Positions 1 to 8,238 of a DNA stretch of 37,979 nucleotides are shown piece by piece. Under the pieces are notes generated by a model. That model had not been told where the DNA came from. It searched no databases and worked only from the letters and a program-made list of their open reading frames with translations. The DNA comes from Myxococcaceae bacterium (lineage in GTDB: Bacteria; Myxococcota; Myxococcia; Myxococcales; Myxococcaceae). Numbering within the stretch: the first letter of the stretch is position 1; every line of letters starts with the position of its first letter. The stretch is taken from positions 1 through 37,979 of the forward strand of contig JADCJJ010000185.1 of assembly GCA_020247085.1 (NCBI GenBank). Reading direction: 5' to 3'. A program made the position numbers and the translations under genes.

Positions 1-305
1 CCGGCGAGGCGCACGAAGTCCTCGGACGGCGAGAAGGGGGTCTCGGCGGCCGGGAAGACGACCCAGACGACGCCCGTGGCGCTCATCTGCGTGACGACCC
101 GGGTGAGGTGGTCGACGAGCGCGAGCTTCTGCTGGGCGAACAGCACCGTGAGGTCGATGCCGGTGCGCGCGGTCTCGACGAGCGCCACGTCGGGGAGGGG
201 CCCCAGGGCGTCGAGGAAGCCCTCGGGCGCGTTGCGTATCGACACGTTCATGCCGGGGCGAACACCCAACAGCGACGCCAGCAGCTCGGGCGGGCCGAAC
301 GTCAT
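1..305 (-). CDS. DUF3052-like protein, 3' end cut by window edge
   Basis: This gene is missing from the ORF track because it runs off the left edge. Reading the minus strand from the ATG at 303-305 gives about 101 codons without a stop, beginning MTFGPPELLASLLGVRPGM. The order LGVRPGM, then NAPEGFLDALGPLPD, then a hydrophobic strand (VVWVVFPA) after a polar helix resembles DUF3052 proteins, a Rossmann-like family of unknown function with a PGM..NAPEG opening. The ATG overlaps the TGA of the acylphosphatase gene by 4 bases (ATGA), so the two are probably translationally coupled in the minus-strand operon that begins at 3637. No catalytic residues are recognised. The family call is from memory of the pattern; the reading frame is much more certain. 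Confidence 0.72.
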   Translation of the reverse strand, partial: MTFGPPELLASLLGVRPGMNVSIRNAPEGFLDALGPLPDVALVETARTGIDLTVLFAQQKLALVDHLTRVVTQMSATGVVWVVFPAAETPFSPSEDFVRLA

Positions 306-580
306 CGCCGCACCGAGAAGCCAGCCACCGCCGGTTCGACCTCGACCTCTTCGCGCTCGACGCCCGTGACGTGGGCCTCGCTGGGACCGCGGCGGCTCCA
401 GGCGACGAAAGCCTCGACGGCCTCGCGAGCGCCGACGACCAGCGCCTCGACGGAGCCGTCGGAGCAGTTGCGAACCCAGCCAACGAGCGCCAGCCGACGC
501 GCCTCGTCCTGGGCCGAGGCGCGGTACGACACGCCCTGCACCAGGCCGGAGATGCGGAGGTGGACGGCGCACGTCGACAT
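302..580 (-). CDS. acyP: Acylphosphatase
   Basis: A small enzyme that hydrolyses acyl phosphates in the cytoplasm. The protein shows the family signature: GLVQGVSYR followed by GWVRNCSDGSVE. These supply the catalytic arginine (R20) and asparagine (N38, numbering from the chosen ATG). The ORF track starts at a GTG at 601, giving 99 residues. The ATG at 580 gives 92 residues, the usual length, and has a GAGG about 11 bases upstream, so I prefer it. The gene lies directly downstream of the VWA gene (stop at 612) and overlaps the DUF3052 gene by 4 bases. Its place in that operon looks like co-transcription rather than an obvious functional link. Confidence 0.93.
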   Translation of the reverse strand: MSTCAVHLRISGLVQGVSYRASAQDEARRLALVGWVRNCSDGSVEALVVGAREAVEAFVAWSRRGPSEAHVTGVEREEVEVEPAVAGFSVRR

Positions 581-611
581 CGCGGGCGCGCCCTCTATCA
601 CGCCGCCATCG

Positions 612-2894
612 TCAGATGTACCCGAAGCGACGCCGAAGGGCCCACTCCGAGCCCATGATGGCCACCATCAGCACCAGCCAGTACCAGCGGTCCCACAGGG
701 GCTGGTCGCGCGAGCGGCCGACCTCGACGAGCGGCGGCTCCCGCAGGGGCACGTCGGCGATCGAGAAGGCCGTCGAATCGAAGAAGGCGCCCCCGGTGGC
801 CTTTGCGATGGCCTCGAGCAGCTCGCCGTTCACCCGGGCGTCGGCCAGCTCGGGGCCCGTCGCGCGCACGGCGACGGCGTCTGACATCTCACCCAGCACC
901 GTCTCGCCCTGCCGGGCCCGGGCGACGATCTTGTAGGGCCCGGCGGGCGCCCCCTGAAACTCGACGTGCGCGGTGCCGTCGGGGCCCGCGCCAACGGTCT
1001 GCTGCGCGACCACCGCGCCGTCGTCGGCCGAGATGAGCTCGACCGTCACCTGCGCGCCGGCGACGGGCTGGAAGTCGCTCGAGCGCGCGACGACGCCGAC
1101 GCCGACGGGCTTGCCCGGTTCGACGCTGGGGCTGTCGGCGGCGACGCTCATGGCGGTCAGCTCAGGGTCGCGCACCAGCCAGCGCACCGCGTTGCTCCAC
1201 AGCCGCTCGTACACACGCGACGGCGCGCCGCCGGCGTGCGAGGTGAACGCCCAGGCCCAGCTCCCGTCGGTGGTGAGGGCCATCACCCGGCCGCGGCCGT
1301 ACTCCCAGATCGACAGCACCGGCGCGCTCTTGCCGTCGACCATCGCGAAGGGGTGGTCGAGCAGCACGGTGGCGCCGGGGCGCGCGCGCACCGTGTTGAG
1401 GCCGGGCACGGGGGGCAGCGCGTCCCACGCGGCCTCGGTGGACTGTGAGCCGGTGCCGATGGCGGTGATGGGGTGCCGCGCGCCCTCGGGGGTCAGCCGG
1501 GCCTTGAAGGGCCCGGAGTCAGAGGGCCCTGCGGCGGCGACCGGCAGCAGCTCGGAAAACGAGGTCCACCGCGCGTCGGCGAAGGTGCGATCGCCTCCGA
1601 CGAAGGCGAGCGCCCCACCGTTGAGCAGGTAGGCCTTGATGCTGTCCTCATACTCGCCGAGCGAGATACCGGGGTCGTCGTTGTTGAAGTTGAGGATGGC
1701 GATGAGGTCGAACGTGTTGACCTTCTCGCGGAAGATCTCGTTGCGCGGGAACGGAATGAGCGACAGCTCGTCCTGGTTGACGGTCATGTCGTCGTTCGAG
1801 CCGCGCAGGATGTAGAAGCTGATGAGCTCGACGTTCGCGTCCTGCTTGAGCAGCCCGCGCAGGAAGCGCTCGTCCCACGAGGGGCGGCCGGCGACGAGCA
1901 GCACGCGCACCCGGTCGCGGATGACCTTGAGCGTGAAGGCCTTGGCGTTGTTCTCGGCGACGGCCTCGCCCGGGTACACGGGCACTGAGACGGTGTAGAC
2001 GAAGCGGCCAGTCTGGTCGGGCGCGAACGAGAACTTCGCCACCTGCACGTCGTCGTCGCTGCTGAACGAGAGGGGCGTCGAGGCCACCACGCGCCCCTCG
2101 CGCCGCAGCACCGCCTGGGTCGACAGCCCCTTGAAGCCGCGCGCGTGCACCTCGACCTCGGCGCTGATGCTGTTGCGCACGAACGCGAAGTCGTCGACCT
2201 TCACCGCGTCGATGGCCAGATCCTTCAGGCCGCCCTCGCCCACCGCCACCGTCGAGATCGGCACGTCGAAGGCCCGCAGCAGCGACGTCGCCCGGCCGTC
2301 GAGCCCGCCGGCGAGCGCGCCGTTGTCGGCGCCGTCGGAGAACACGATGACCCCCGAGAGCTTGCGGGCGCTGGTGCCCTCGGAGGCCTTGAGGGAGCGC
2401 AGCGTCGACAGCAGGTCGGTGCGCCCGCCGCGGGCCGGCTCGGCCTCGAGGGCCTGCACGCCGACCGGCGACAGCTCGGGGTCGAAGCCGAGGAGCTCGA
2501 AGGCGAAGCGGTCCTTGAGGGCCTCCAGTTGGGGGGCGAGCGTGGTGAGCGCCTCGGCGACGGCCTTCGATCGGCTCGCCTCGCCGACGGCCGTAGGGAA
2601 GGTCATCGACGCCGAGCGATCGATGAGCACGGCGACGCGGTTCTTGACGCGCGCGACCTGCACGCGACGCAGGCCCGGCTCAAGCAGGAAGAAGAGCGCG
2701 CAGCCCAGCGCGAGGGCGCGCAGGCCCCACAGGGCCCACTTGCGGCCGGCGACGGGCTCGCGCCTGACGCCGAAGCACGCCAGCGCGGCCGCGACGACGA
2801 GCGCCGCGCCGAGGGCCCAGAGGGCGAGCGCCGGGAGCGCCGAGAGGCTCACCAGCTTCCACGTGTCGACGGGCGCCGCGTCCACCGACGTCAC
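612..2894 (-). CDS. VWA / glutamine amidotransferase-like membrane protein
   Basis: A 760-residue protein with two hydrophobic segments near the N-terminus (about 14-43 and 53-73). A von Willebrand factor A domain follows, opening VAVLIDRSASM; DRSAS is the DxSxS metal-ion site. The middle has a class I glutamine-amidotransferase-like fold (from VRVLLVAGRPSWDERFLRGLL) without an obvious catalytic Cys. A beta-rich section and one C-terminal membrane segment (WYWLVLMVAIMGSEWAL) follow. This layout is known from Bat-like aerotolerance/membrane proteins usually found beside MoxR ATPases and DUF58 proteins. Here the upstream partner is a DUF4159 protein, overlapping by 4 bases (GTGA), but no MoxR or DUF58 gene is adjacent. 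The start is GTG. The role is probably envelope-associated metal-dependent protein interaction; the substrate is unknown. Confidence 0.85.
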   Translation of the reverse strand: MTSVDAAPVDTWKLVSLSALPALALWALGAALVVAAALACFGVRREPVAGRKWALWGLRALALGCALFFLLEPGLRRVQVARVKNRVAVLIDRSASMTFPTAVGEASRSKAVAEALTTLAPQLEALKDRFAFELLGFDPELSPVGVQALEAEPARGGRTDLLSTLRSLKASEGTSARKLSGVIVFSDGADNGALAGGLDGRATSLLRAFDVPISTVAVGEGGLKDLAIDAVKVDDFAFVRNSISAEVEVHARGFKGLSTQAVLRREGRVVASTPLSFSSDDDVQVAKFSFAPDQTGRFVYTVSVPVYPGEAVAENNAKAFTLKVIRDRVRVLLVAGRPSWDERFLRGLLKQDANVELISFYILRGSNDDMTVNQDELSLIPFPRNEIFREKVNTFDLIAILNFNNDDPGISLGEYEDSIKAYLLNGGALAFVGGDRTFADARWTSFSELLPVAAAGPSDSGPFKARLTPEGARHPITAIGTGSQSTEAAWDALPPVPGLNTVRARPGATVLLDHPFAMVDGKSAPVLSIWEYGRGRVMALTTDGSWAWAFTSHAGGAPSRVYERLWSNAVRWLVRDPELTAMSVAADSPSVEPGKPVGVGVVARSSDFQPVAGAQVTVELISADDGAVVAQQTVGAGPDGTAHVEFQGAPAGPYKIVARARQGETVLGEMSDAVAVRATGPELADARVNGELLEAIAKATGGAFFDSTAFSIADVPLREPPLVEVGRSRDQPLWDRWYWLVLMVAIMGSEWALRRRFGYI

Positions 2895-3637
2895 CGCCTC
2901 CGCTTCATGATCTCGAGAAGGTGCACGCCATCGTCCTTGTAATCGAGGCAGAGGGCGTACATGGCGACGTTGAGGGCGAGGCGGGTGGCGTACTCACGCT
3001 GGCGCTCTCCGCCGGGCGACACGTCGAACTCGAAGGCCCCCGACTCGTCGCGGGCGAGCGCGCCCATGACGTCGTTCTGTGAGTAGAGCACCGCGGCGCG
3101 CTTGCCGATGGTCCAAGCGTCGAGCTGGGCCGAGGTGAGGACGCGCCCGGGGGCCGTGTCGAGCAGAAAGAACGACTTGAAGACGACGTGGTTGGCCGGG
3201 AGCGGCCGGGCCGGCACCTGGGGCAACACCCGCGCCATCTCGCGGCGGAAGCTCGCGTCGAAGCCCGACCCCGACGAGCCGTCGTTCGCGTCGGCGAAGA
3301 GGAAGCCACCGAAGGTGAGGAAGCGGCGCAGGTTCTCGACCTGCGCCGGCGTGAAGGCAGGCAGCTCGCGGTCGGACGACAGGTAGAGGAAGGGCAGCTC
3401 GAAGAGGCGGGGGCTATCGAGCGGGAAAGCGCGGGCCTCGAGCACCGTCTCGACCGAGGTTCGGCGCTGCAGCTCCCAGGCGAGGCGTCGCAGGCCCGAG
3501 GCCCGCACGTCCCACGCGCCGCCGTGCTGAGCGACGGCGGGGATGAAGCGCGACGCGTCTCCGAAGGCACGGGCGAGGGCCGGCGCGGCGAGCGACGAGA
3601 GCAGCACCTGCCGACGTGTCACCACCTTCGAACGCAC
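2891..3637 (-). CDS. DUF4159 protein with twin-arginine-like leader
   Basis: A 248-residue protein. The N-terminus reads TRRQVLLSSLAAPALA, a twin-arginine pair followed by a hydrophobic stretch and an AxA cleavage site, so it is probably exported by Tat. The body matches my recollection of DUF4159: a Rossmann-like domain with FPLDSPRLFELPFLYLSSDRE, a GGFLFADANDG strand-loop and an LNVAMYALCLDYKDD C-terminus. DUF4159 proteins usually sit beside VWA/amidotransferase-like membrane proteins, and here the stop overlaps the start of such a gene. The GTG start at 3637 has a good GGAGG seven bases upstream. This is the first gene of the minus-strand operon; a 52-bp divergent spacer separates it from the next plus-strand gene. 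Biochemical function is unknown. Confidence 0.82.
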   Translation of the reverse strand: MRSKVVTRRQVLLSSLAAPALARAFGDASRFIPAVAQHGGAWDVRASGLRRLAWELQRRTSVETVLEARAFPLDSPRLFELPFLYLSSDRELPAFTPAQVENLRRFLTFGGFLFADANDGSSGSGFDASFRREMARVLPQVPARPLPANHVVFKSFFLLDTAPGRVLTSAQLDAWTIGKRAAVLYSQNDVMGALARDESGAFEFDVSPGGERQREYATRLALNVAMYALCLDYKDDGVHLLEIMKRRR

Positions 3638-3689
3638 CCGCTCACCTCCGCCCGTTCCCTTACCGTGGAATCACGCTATACGCCCGACC

Positions 3690-4043
3690 ATGGCGAAGGC
3701 GGCGAAGAAGTCCTCCCCGGACGCGCGGGCTGACGGAGCCCAGCGCTCCGTGCTGGCCGCGGCCTGGGCGGCGGTCGAGTCTGGTGACGTGACGACGGCG
3801 CGCGCGCTCGCCAGGTCCGTCATCGGCGGCACGAAGGGCCCCGACGACGACGCGGTGGCGAAGGCGCTGGCGAAGCAGCTCACCGCGCCCGACCAGGACG
3901 TAGGCGAGCTGCCCGAGCAGGTGGCCCAGGCCATCGTCGATCGCACCACGGTGCCGCCGCGAACCTATGCGTACGGCGCCATCTGCCTCGCGGTCTTCCT
4001 GACGCTCGCCGCCCTCGCCCGCGCTCGCTACGGGGGCGCCTGA
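3690..4043 (+). CDS. Small tail-anchored hypothetical protein
   Basis: A protein of 117 residues from the ATG at 3690; the longer ORF in the track runs back into the divergent spacer. It has a Lys-rich N-terminus (MAKAAKK), then alternating helices rich in Ala (VLAAAWAAVESGDVTTARAL) that look like one TPR-type helical hairpin. A single C-terminal membrane helix (YAYGAICLAVFLTLAALARA) ends in a short basic tail, so the soluble part probably faces the cytoplasm. I do not recognise a named family. It sits 11 bases upstream of a polytopic membrane protein on the same strand, which suggests that the two are made together. Confidence 0.72.
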   Translation: MAKAAKKSSPDARADGAQRSVLAAAWAAVESGDVTTARALARSVIGGTKGPDDDAVAKALAKQLTAPDQDVGELPEQVAQAIVDRTTVPPRTYAYGAICLAVFLTLAALARARYGGA

Positions 4044-4054
4044 CGACGGCCGCC

Positions 4055-4786
4055 GTGGAGACGCTGCTGCGCGCGCTCGAGCCGTACAAGCACCTCGACC
4101 CCGGGGGGTGGCTCGCGCTCTTTCGCCTCCTTCCGGTCTGGGCCGGGGTGCTGCTGGCGCTGGTGGGCGTGGGCCTGCTCGCCCGTGGCGGCGGCGCGCT
4201 GTTCCGCGTCGTGGCCGGCCCCCTCGGCGTGATGATCGGCCAGATCTGGGTCGGCCCGCTGGCGACGCGGCTGGGGTTTCAGACGCAGGCGGGGTCGATC
4301 GCGCTGGCGGCGTCGGCGCTGCTGGCCGTGCTCGGCCTGGCCGTGCCGGCCTCGACGGTGTTCTTCGGCTTCGGCATTCCCATCGGGCTGATGGCGGCAA
4401 CCCTGGCCGGACCTGACTGGCTGCTCGGCTTCGTGCCGGCGTTCATCGTCGGGGGCGCCGTCGGCGTGGTGTTGGAGCGCCCGGTGTCGGTGCTCCTCGC
4501 GGCGACGAGCGGCGCCTGGCTCCTGGTGCTCGGGCTGATGGCGGCGCTGTCGGGCAGCGCCGGCGGGCTCGTCGAGCGCCTGGCGGCGCACTGGCCGGCG
4601 GCGATCTCGGTGGCCGCCGTATTCGCGGTGGCCGGCTTCGGGTACCAGATCTTCGTCATGCCGCCGCCCGAGAAGGCCGCGCAGCGCGCGAGGGAACGGG
4701 CGCAGGCGAAGCAGGCCGAGGCCGAGAAGAAGGCGCTCGAGAAGCGCTGGGCCAGCTACTCGAAGGGTCGCAAGGGCGGCGACTGA
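4055..4786 (+). CDS. Polytopic membrane protein with charged C-terminal tail
   Basis: A 243-residue protein from a GTG start. It has about seven hydrophobic segments between residues 24 and 205 (for example [20 protein letters not shown] and [20 protein letters not shown]). A highly charged helical tail of about 40 residues follows ([21 protein letters not shown]), probably a coiled coil in the cytoplasm. The glycine-rich membrane pattern is reminiscent of DUF4203/TMEM198-like proteins, but I cannot assign it firmly. It lies 11 bases after the small tail-anchored protein gene, so they probably form a two-gene operon. Transport function is possible but unsupported. Confidence 0.75.
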   Translation: METLLRALEPYKHLDPGGWLALFRLLPVWAGVLLALVGVGLLARGGGALFRVVAGPLGVMIGQIWVGPLATRLGFQTQAGSIALAASALLAVLGLAVPASTVFFGFGIPIGLMAATLAGPDWLLGFVPAFIVGGAVGVVLERPVSVLLAATSGAWLLVLGLMAALSGSAGGLVERLAAHWPAAISVAAVFAVAGFGYQIFVMPPPEKAAQRARERAQAKQAEAEKKALEKRWASYSKGRKGGD

Positions 4787-4884
4787 ACGGCCCACGGCGG
4801 TCACCGACGCCCGCGCTTTCCTCCGGGTTTCGGGCGGGCCGTGCACTACGCTGTCAGGCCTTTCTCGCGGTCCCCGGAGCAACC

Positions 4885-5208
4885 ATGTCCCTCGTCGTCG
4901 AAGACTTGAAGGTCGGCACCGGCGCCGAAGCCGTCGCCGGCAAGCGCGTCACCGTGCACTACGTCGGCACGCTCACCAACGGCTCGAAGTTCGACTCGAG
5001 CCGCGACCGGGGGCAGGGCTTCAGCTTCGGCCTGGGCGCGGGCCAGGTGATCTCCGGCTGGGACCAGGGCGTCGCGGGCATGAAGGTCGGCGGGGTGCGC
5101 AAGCTCACCATTCCGCCCGAGCTCGGCTACGGCGCGCGCGGCTTCCCGCCCGTCATTCCCGCGAACTCGACGCTCGTCTTCGAGGTCGAGCTGCTCTCTG
5201 TGGGCTAG
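4885..5208 (+). CDS. FKBP-type peptidyl-prolyl cis-trans isomerase
   Basis: A 107-residue single-domain FKBP that speeds rotation about peptidyl-proline bonds during protein folding. The canonical elements are all present: [43 protein letters not shown], and [11 protein letters not shown] with [16 protein letters not shown]. The active-site Tyr, Phe, Asp, Trp and second Tyr positions are conserved. No signal peptide is visible, so it is probably cytoplasmic. The ATG at 4885 has a GGAG six bases upstream. The next gene, a transcription regulator, starts 17 bases after the stop, so the two are probably co-transcribed. Confidence 0.96.
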   Translation: MSLVVEDLKVGTGAEAVAGKRVTVHYVGTLTNGSKFDSSRDRGQGFSFGLGAGQVISGWDQGVAGMKVGGVRKLTIPPELGYGARGFPPVIPANSTLVFEVELLSVG

Positions 5209-5225
5209 CGGCAACGCCGTCGCGA

Positions 5226-6704
5226 ATGAACGAGAACGCGCTCAACGCCAACGTCGGCCACCGCCTGCGGGCGCTGCGGCTGTCGAAGAACGTCAAGCAG
5301 GCCGACGCGGCGCGCGAGCTGGGCGTGAGCCCCGCGTACCTGAACCTCATCGAGAAGGGGAAGCGCGTCACCCCCTTCCCGCTGCTGTGGAAGGCCCTGC
5401 GCTACTTCCAGGTCGACCCCGAGGCCTTCATGGCGCAGCTCGGCGACGGGCGCGTCGACCAGGCGCTCGCCAGCCTGCTCGACGAGCCGCTGCTGCGCAC
5501 GTTGAACCTCGACCAGGAGTCGCTCCAGTCGCTGTCGGCCGAGCCGAAGCTCGCCGGCACCGTCGCGGCGCTGTTCAACCTCTACAAGAACACGCGCATG
5601 CAGCTCGAGAACGTGATGACGCAGCTGTCGAGCCACGAGCGGCCGCCCGCCGCGGGCCCCGATGGGAAGCTCGACTACTCGCCGTTCGACGAGACGACCG
5701 ACTTCCTCGAGGCCCACAAGAACTACTTCCCCGAGCTCGAGGGAGAGGCCGACGGCCTGCGCGTCGACTTCAAGCTGGAGCGGCAGACGCTGTCGTCGCA
5801 GCTCGTGCGCATCGTCGAGGAGCGCTTCGGCTACCAGGTGCGGTTCGAAGAGGCCCAGGGCTCATCGTCGGTGGTGCGGCGGCTCGACAAGGAGCAGCGG
5901 CAGCTCACCCTCTCGCCGGGCCTCACCGAGCAGACGCTCAAGTTCCAGCTCGCCGCGACGCTGGGCCTCCTGGTGCTCGACAAGACGCGCCTGATGGAGC
6001 GCATCGTCGGCCAGCGCATGCGCCACGCCGAGACGCCGAGGCTGGTGAAGGTGCACCTCGCCAACTACTTCGCCGGCGCGCTGATGCTGCCCTACGGGGA
6101 CTTCTTCAAAGAGGTGCAGCGCACGCGGTACGACATCGAGCTGCTGACCCACATCTTCAACGTCACCTACGAGACCATCGCGCACCGCGTCTGCAACCTC
6201 GGTGACCCCAAGCGGCTCGGGCTGCCCTTCCACTTCCTGCGCTGCGACATCGCCGGCAACATCTCGAAGCGCTACTCGGCGACGGGGCTGAAGTTCGCGT
6301 CGATGGGCTCGTGCGCGAAGTGGGCCGTGCACCTCGCCTTCCTGAACCCCTCGCAGCTGACGCGCCAGTACTCGCAGATGCCCGACGGCACGACGTACTT
6401 CGACTTCGCCCGCGTGCAGCTGCAGCCCGTCGAGGGGTCGATCGTACGCGGCACCGCCTACTCCATCGGCCTGGGCACGCACGCCGAGAACGCGAAGTAC
6501 CTCGCCTACGGCCTGCCGATGACCGACCTCAAGCGCGACGCGGTGCCCACCGGCATCAGCTGCCGCTTCTGCGAGCGCACCGACTGCAACCAGCGCGCGG
6601 CCGCCAGCTACCGCTTCGCCTTCTCGTTCGACGAGTACACGAAGAAGGACTGCTTCTTCTCGCCCCTCGTCACGGGCGACCTCGTCGGCGGCCCGAAGCG
6701 GTAG
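5226..6704 (+). CDS. XRE/ScfR (PrpR-like) transcription regulator with Cys cluster
   Basis: A 492-residue regulator. Residues 5-65 are a Cro/CI-type helix-turn-helix (LRALRLSKNVKQADAARELG, then SPAYLNLIEKGKR). The centre (LANYFAGALMLPY, then an ETIAHRVCNLGDPK region) matches the IrrE/ImmA-like part of short-chain fatty acyl transcription regulators, but no HExxH zinc-protease motif is present. The C-terminal DUF2083-type domain carries ISCRFCERTDCNQRAA (CX2CX4C) and a further Cys in KKDCFF. Family members such as mycobacterial PrpR and RamB control propionate/glyoxylate metabolism and respond to acyl-CoA; Fe-S binding has also been reported for PrpR. What this one regulates is not shown by neighbours: FKBP lies upstream and an unrelated lipoprotein downstream. 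Confidence 0.88.
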   Translation: MNENALNANVGHRLRALRLSKNVKQADAARELGVSPAYLNLIEKGKRVTPFPLLWKALRYFQVDPEAFMAQLGDGRVDQALASLLDEPLLRTLNLDQESLQSLSAEPKLAGTVAALFNLYKNTRMQLENVMTQLSSHERPPAAGPDGKLDYSPFDETTDFLEAHKNYFPELEGEADGLRVDFKLERQTLSSQLVRIVEERFGYQVRFEEAQGSSSVVRRLDKEQRQLTLSPGLTEQTLKFQLAATLGLLVLDKTRLMERIVGQRMRHAETPRLVKVHLANYFAGALMLPYGDFFKEVQRTRYDIELLTHIFNVTYETIAHRVCNLGDPKRLGLPFHFLRCDIAGNISKRYSATGLKFASMGSCAKWAVHLAFLNPSQLTRQYSQMPDGTTYFDFARVQLQPVEGSIVRGTAYSIGLGTHAENAKYLAYGLPMTDLKRDAVPTGISCRFCERTDCNQRAAASYRFAFSFDEYTKKDCFFSPLVTGDLVGGPKR

Positions 6705-6866
6705 CCCCGCCCGGCGACCTTGGCGTCTGGCCAACCGCCCCGCGCCGCCGGCAGCCCCGCGAAAGGCGACGTTGACAGGCGTTCCCCCGCGGGCGGATGG
6801 TCAGCCCGCCTCCGTCGCCGGGCCGAGCCGACGGGCGCCAGCCAGGCTCAGGACAGGACCCTCACC

Positions 6867-8216
6867 ATGCGCCACGCCGCCCTCGTCGCACTGCTCTTCG
6901 CCGCCGCCTGCGGCCCGCCGGCCCCGCTGCCGCTCGTCTTCGAGCCCAGCGCGGTCGTGCCCGCGCCCACGGTGACGCTCAAGCCGCCGCCGGGCCCCTT
7001 CAACGGCACCGTCACGGTCACCGTCTCGGCCGACCAGCAGGCCACCATCTTCTGGACGACCGAGAAGGTGGACCCGCGCACGACGACGCGCGGGCGGCGG
7101 GAGGCGAAGGCGCCGGCCACCATCACCCTCGACCGCACGACGACGCTCACCCTCTTCGCCAGCAACGACGGGAAGGACAGCGAGCTCGTCACCGGCACCT
7201 GGGTGCGCGCCGGCGGCCCCGCGGGCACCATCTCAGGCACGGTGGTGTTCGGCGGCTTCTGCGCCGGCAAGGACATCGGGCTCGGGCGCAACGGGCAGAT
7301 CGGCCGACTCGGCAAGGCGCCGATGATGGCCGGCTCCCTGCCCTTCTCGTTCACCGGCGTCACCAGCGGCACGCAGCGCCTCGTCGCCTACTGCGATCGC
7401 AACGGCGACGGCTCGCTGACGCCCTTCGCCGACTACGCCGGCGACCCGGTGTCGGTGGCCATCGACCTCGCCGACCCCTTCAAGGCCTCGGCCGAGAACG
7501 TCACGGTGTACGTGGGCGCCTCGGGGAGTGGCCTGGGCACGCTGCGCGGCACCATCGTGCTGCCCCGGCCACCGGCGTTGCAGAACCTGTCGCTGTCGGT
7601 GCTCTCGCCCGACGCGCTCACCGGCGGGCTCGACCCGCAGAACCTCTTGCAGCAGTTGCAGAACGGGTACCGCATCTTCACCTCGGCAGGCCAGACCGAG
7701 TACCCGTACGTGGTGACCGACCTGGCGCCCGGCCGCGTCCTGCCGGTGCCCTCGCTGTTGGGGTTCGGCAGCGGTGGCTTCGCCATCAACCTGCTCGCGA
7801 ACCCGCTGCGGCCGGTGCAGATCGAGGCCGACCGTGAGACGGTGCAGGACTTCGCCTTCGGGCCCGTCACCTTGAGCGGCGACATCACCCTGCGGGCGAT
7901 GAACGCACCGACAGGCGGGCTCGCCTTCGGCATCGTCGCCGCGCGCATCACCTCGCTCCAGGACGGCATCCAGGCGGTGCTGATGCCCGTCGTCTTCACG
8001 CGCGACCCCATGACGAACGACGCCCGCTCGTCGTACTCGGGCGCGGCGCTGAAGGCGAACCAGAGCGTCGCGCTGCGGGTGTTCTCGAACGCGAACGGCG
8101 CCAACCCCATCACCGACGCGCTCACCTGGGTCATCAACCCCTTCAGCGCGACGCCGCCGCACGGCACGGTGCAGGTGGGCGCCACCGACACCACGTTCGA
8201 CCTGGTGGTGCCGTAG
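6867..8216 (+). CDS. Lipoprotein with chitobiase C-terminal-like beta domain
   Basis: A protein of 449 residues from the ATG at 6867. The N-terminus MRHAALVALLFAAACGPP is a lipoprotein signal with the Cys at position 15; no Asp follows it, so outer-membrane sorting is plausible. Residues about 32-105 (GPFNGTVTVTVSADQQATIFWTT, then TTTLTLFASNDGK) look like the CHB_HEX_C-type immunoglobulin-like domain found in secreted glycosidases and many myxobacterial surface proteins. A DRNGDGSLTPFADY stretch resembles an EF-hand/dockerin calcium loop. The rest is beta-rich with no catalytic signature I recognise. The longer ORF starting at 6720 has no signal peptide and is rejected. It ends 22 bp before a convergent gene. 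Confidence 0.85.
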   Translation: MRHAALVALLFAAACGPPAPLPLVFEPSAVVPAPTVTLKPPPGPFNGTVTVTVSADQQATIFWTTEKVDPRTTTRGRREAKAPATITLDRTTTLTLFASNDGKDSELVTGTWVRAGGPAGTISGTVVFGGFCAGKDIGLGRNGQIGRLGKAPMMAGSLPFSFTGVTSGTQRLVAYCDRNGDGSLTPFADYAGDPVSVAIDLADPFKASAENVTVYVGASGSGLGTLRGTIVLPRPPALQNLSLSVLSPDALTGGLDPQNLLQQLQNGYRIFTSAGQTEYPYVVTDLAPGRVLPVPSLLGFGSGGFAINLLANPLRPVQIEADRETVQDFAFGPVTLSGDITLRAMNAPTGGLAFGIVAARITSLQDGIQAVLMPVVFTRDPMTNDARSSYSGAALKANQSVALRVFSNANGANPITDALTWVINPFSATPPHGTVQVGATDTTFDLVVP

Positions 8217-8238
8217 GGCGCGCGGCCCTCGGGGCTCC

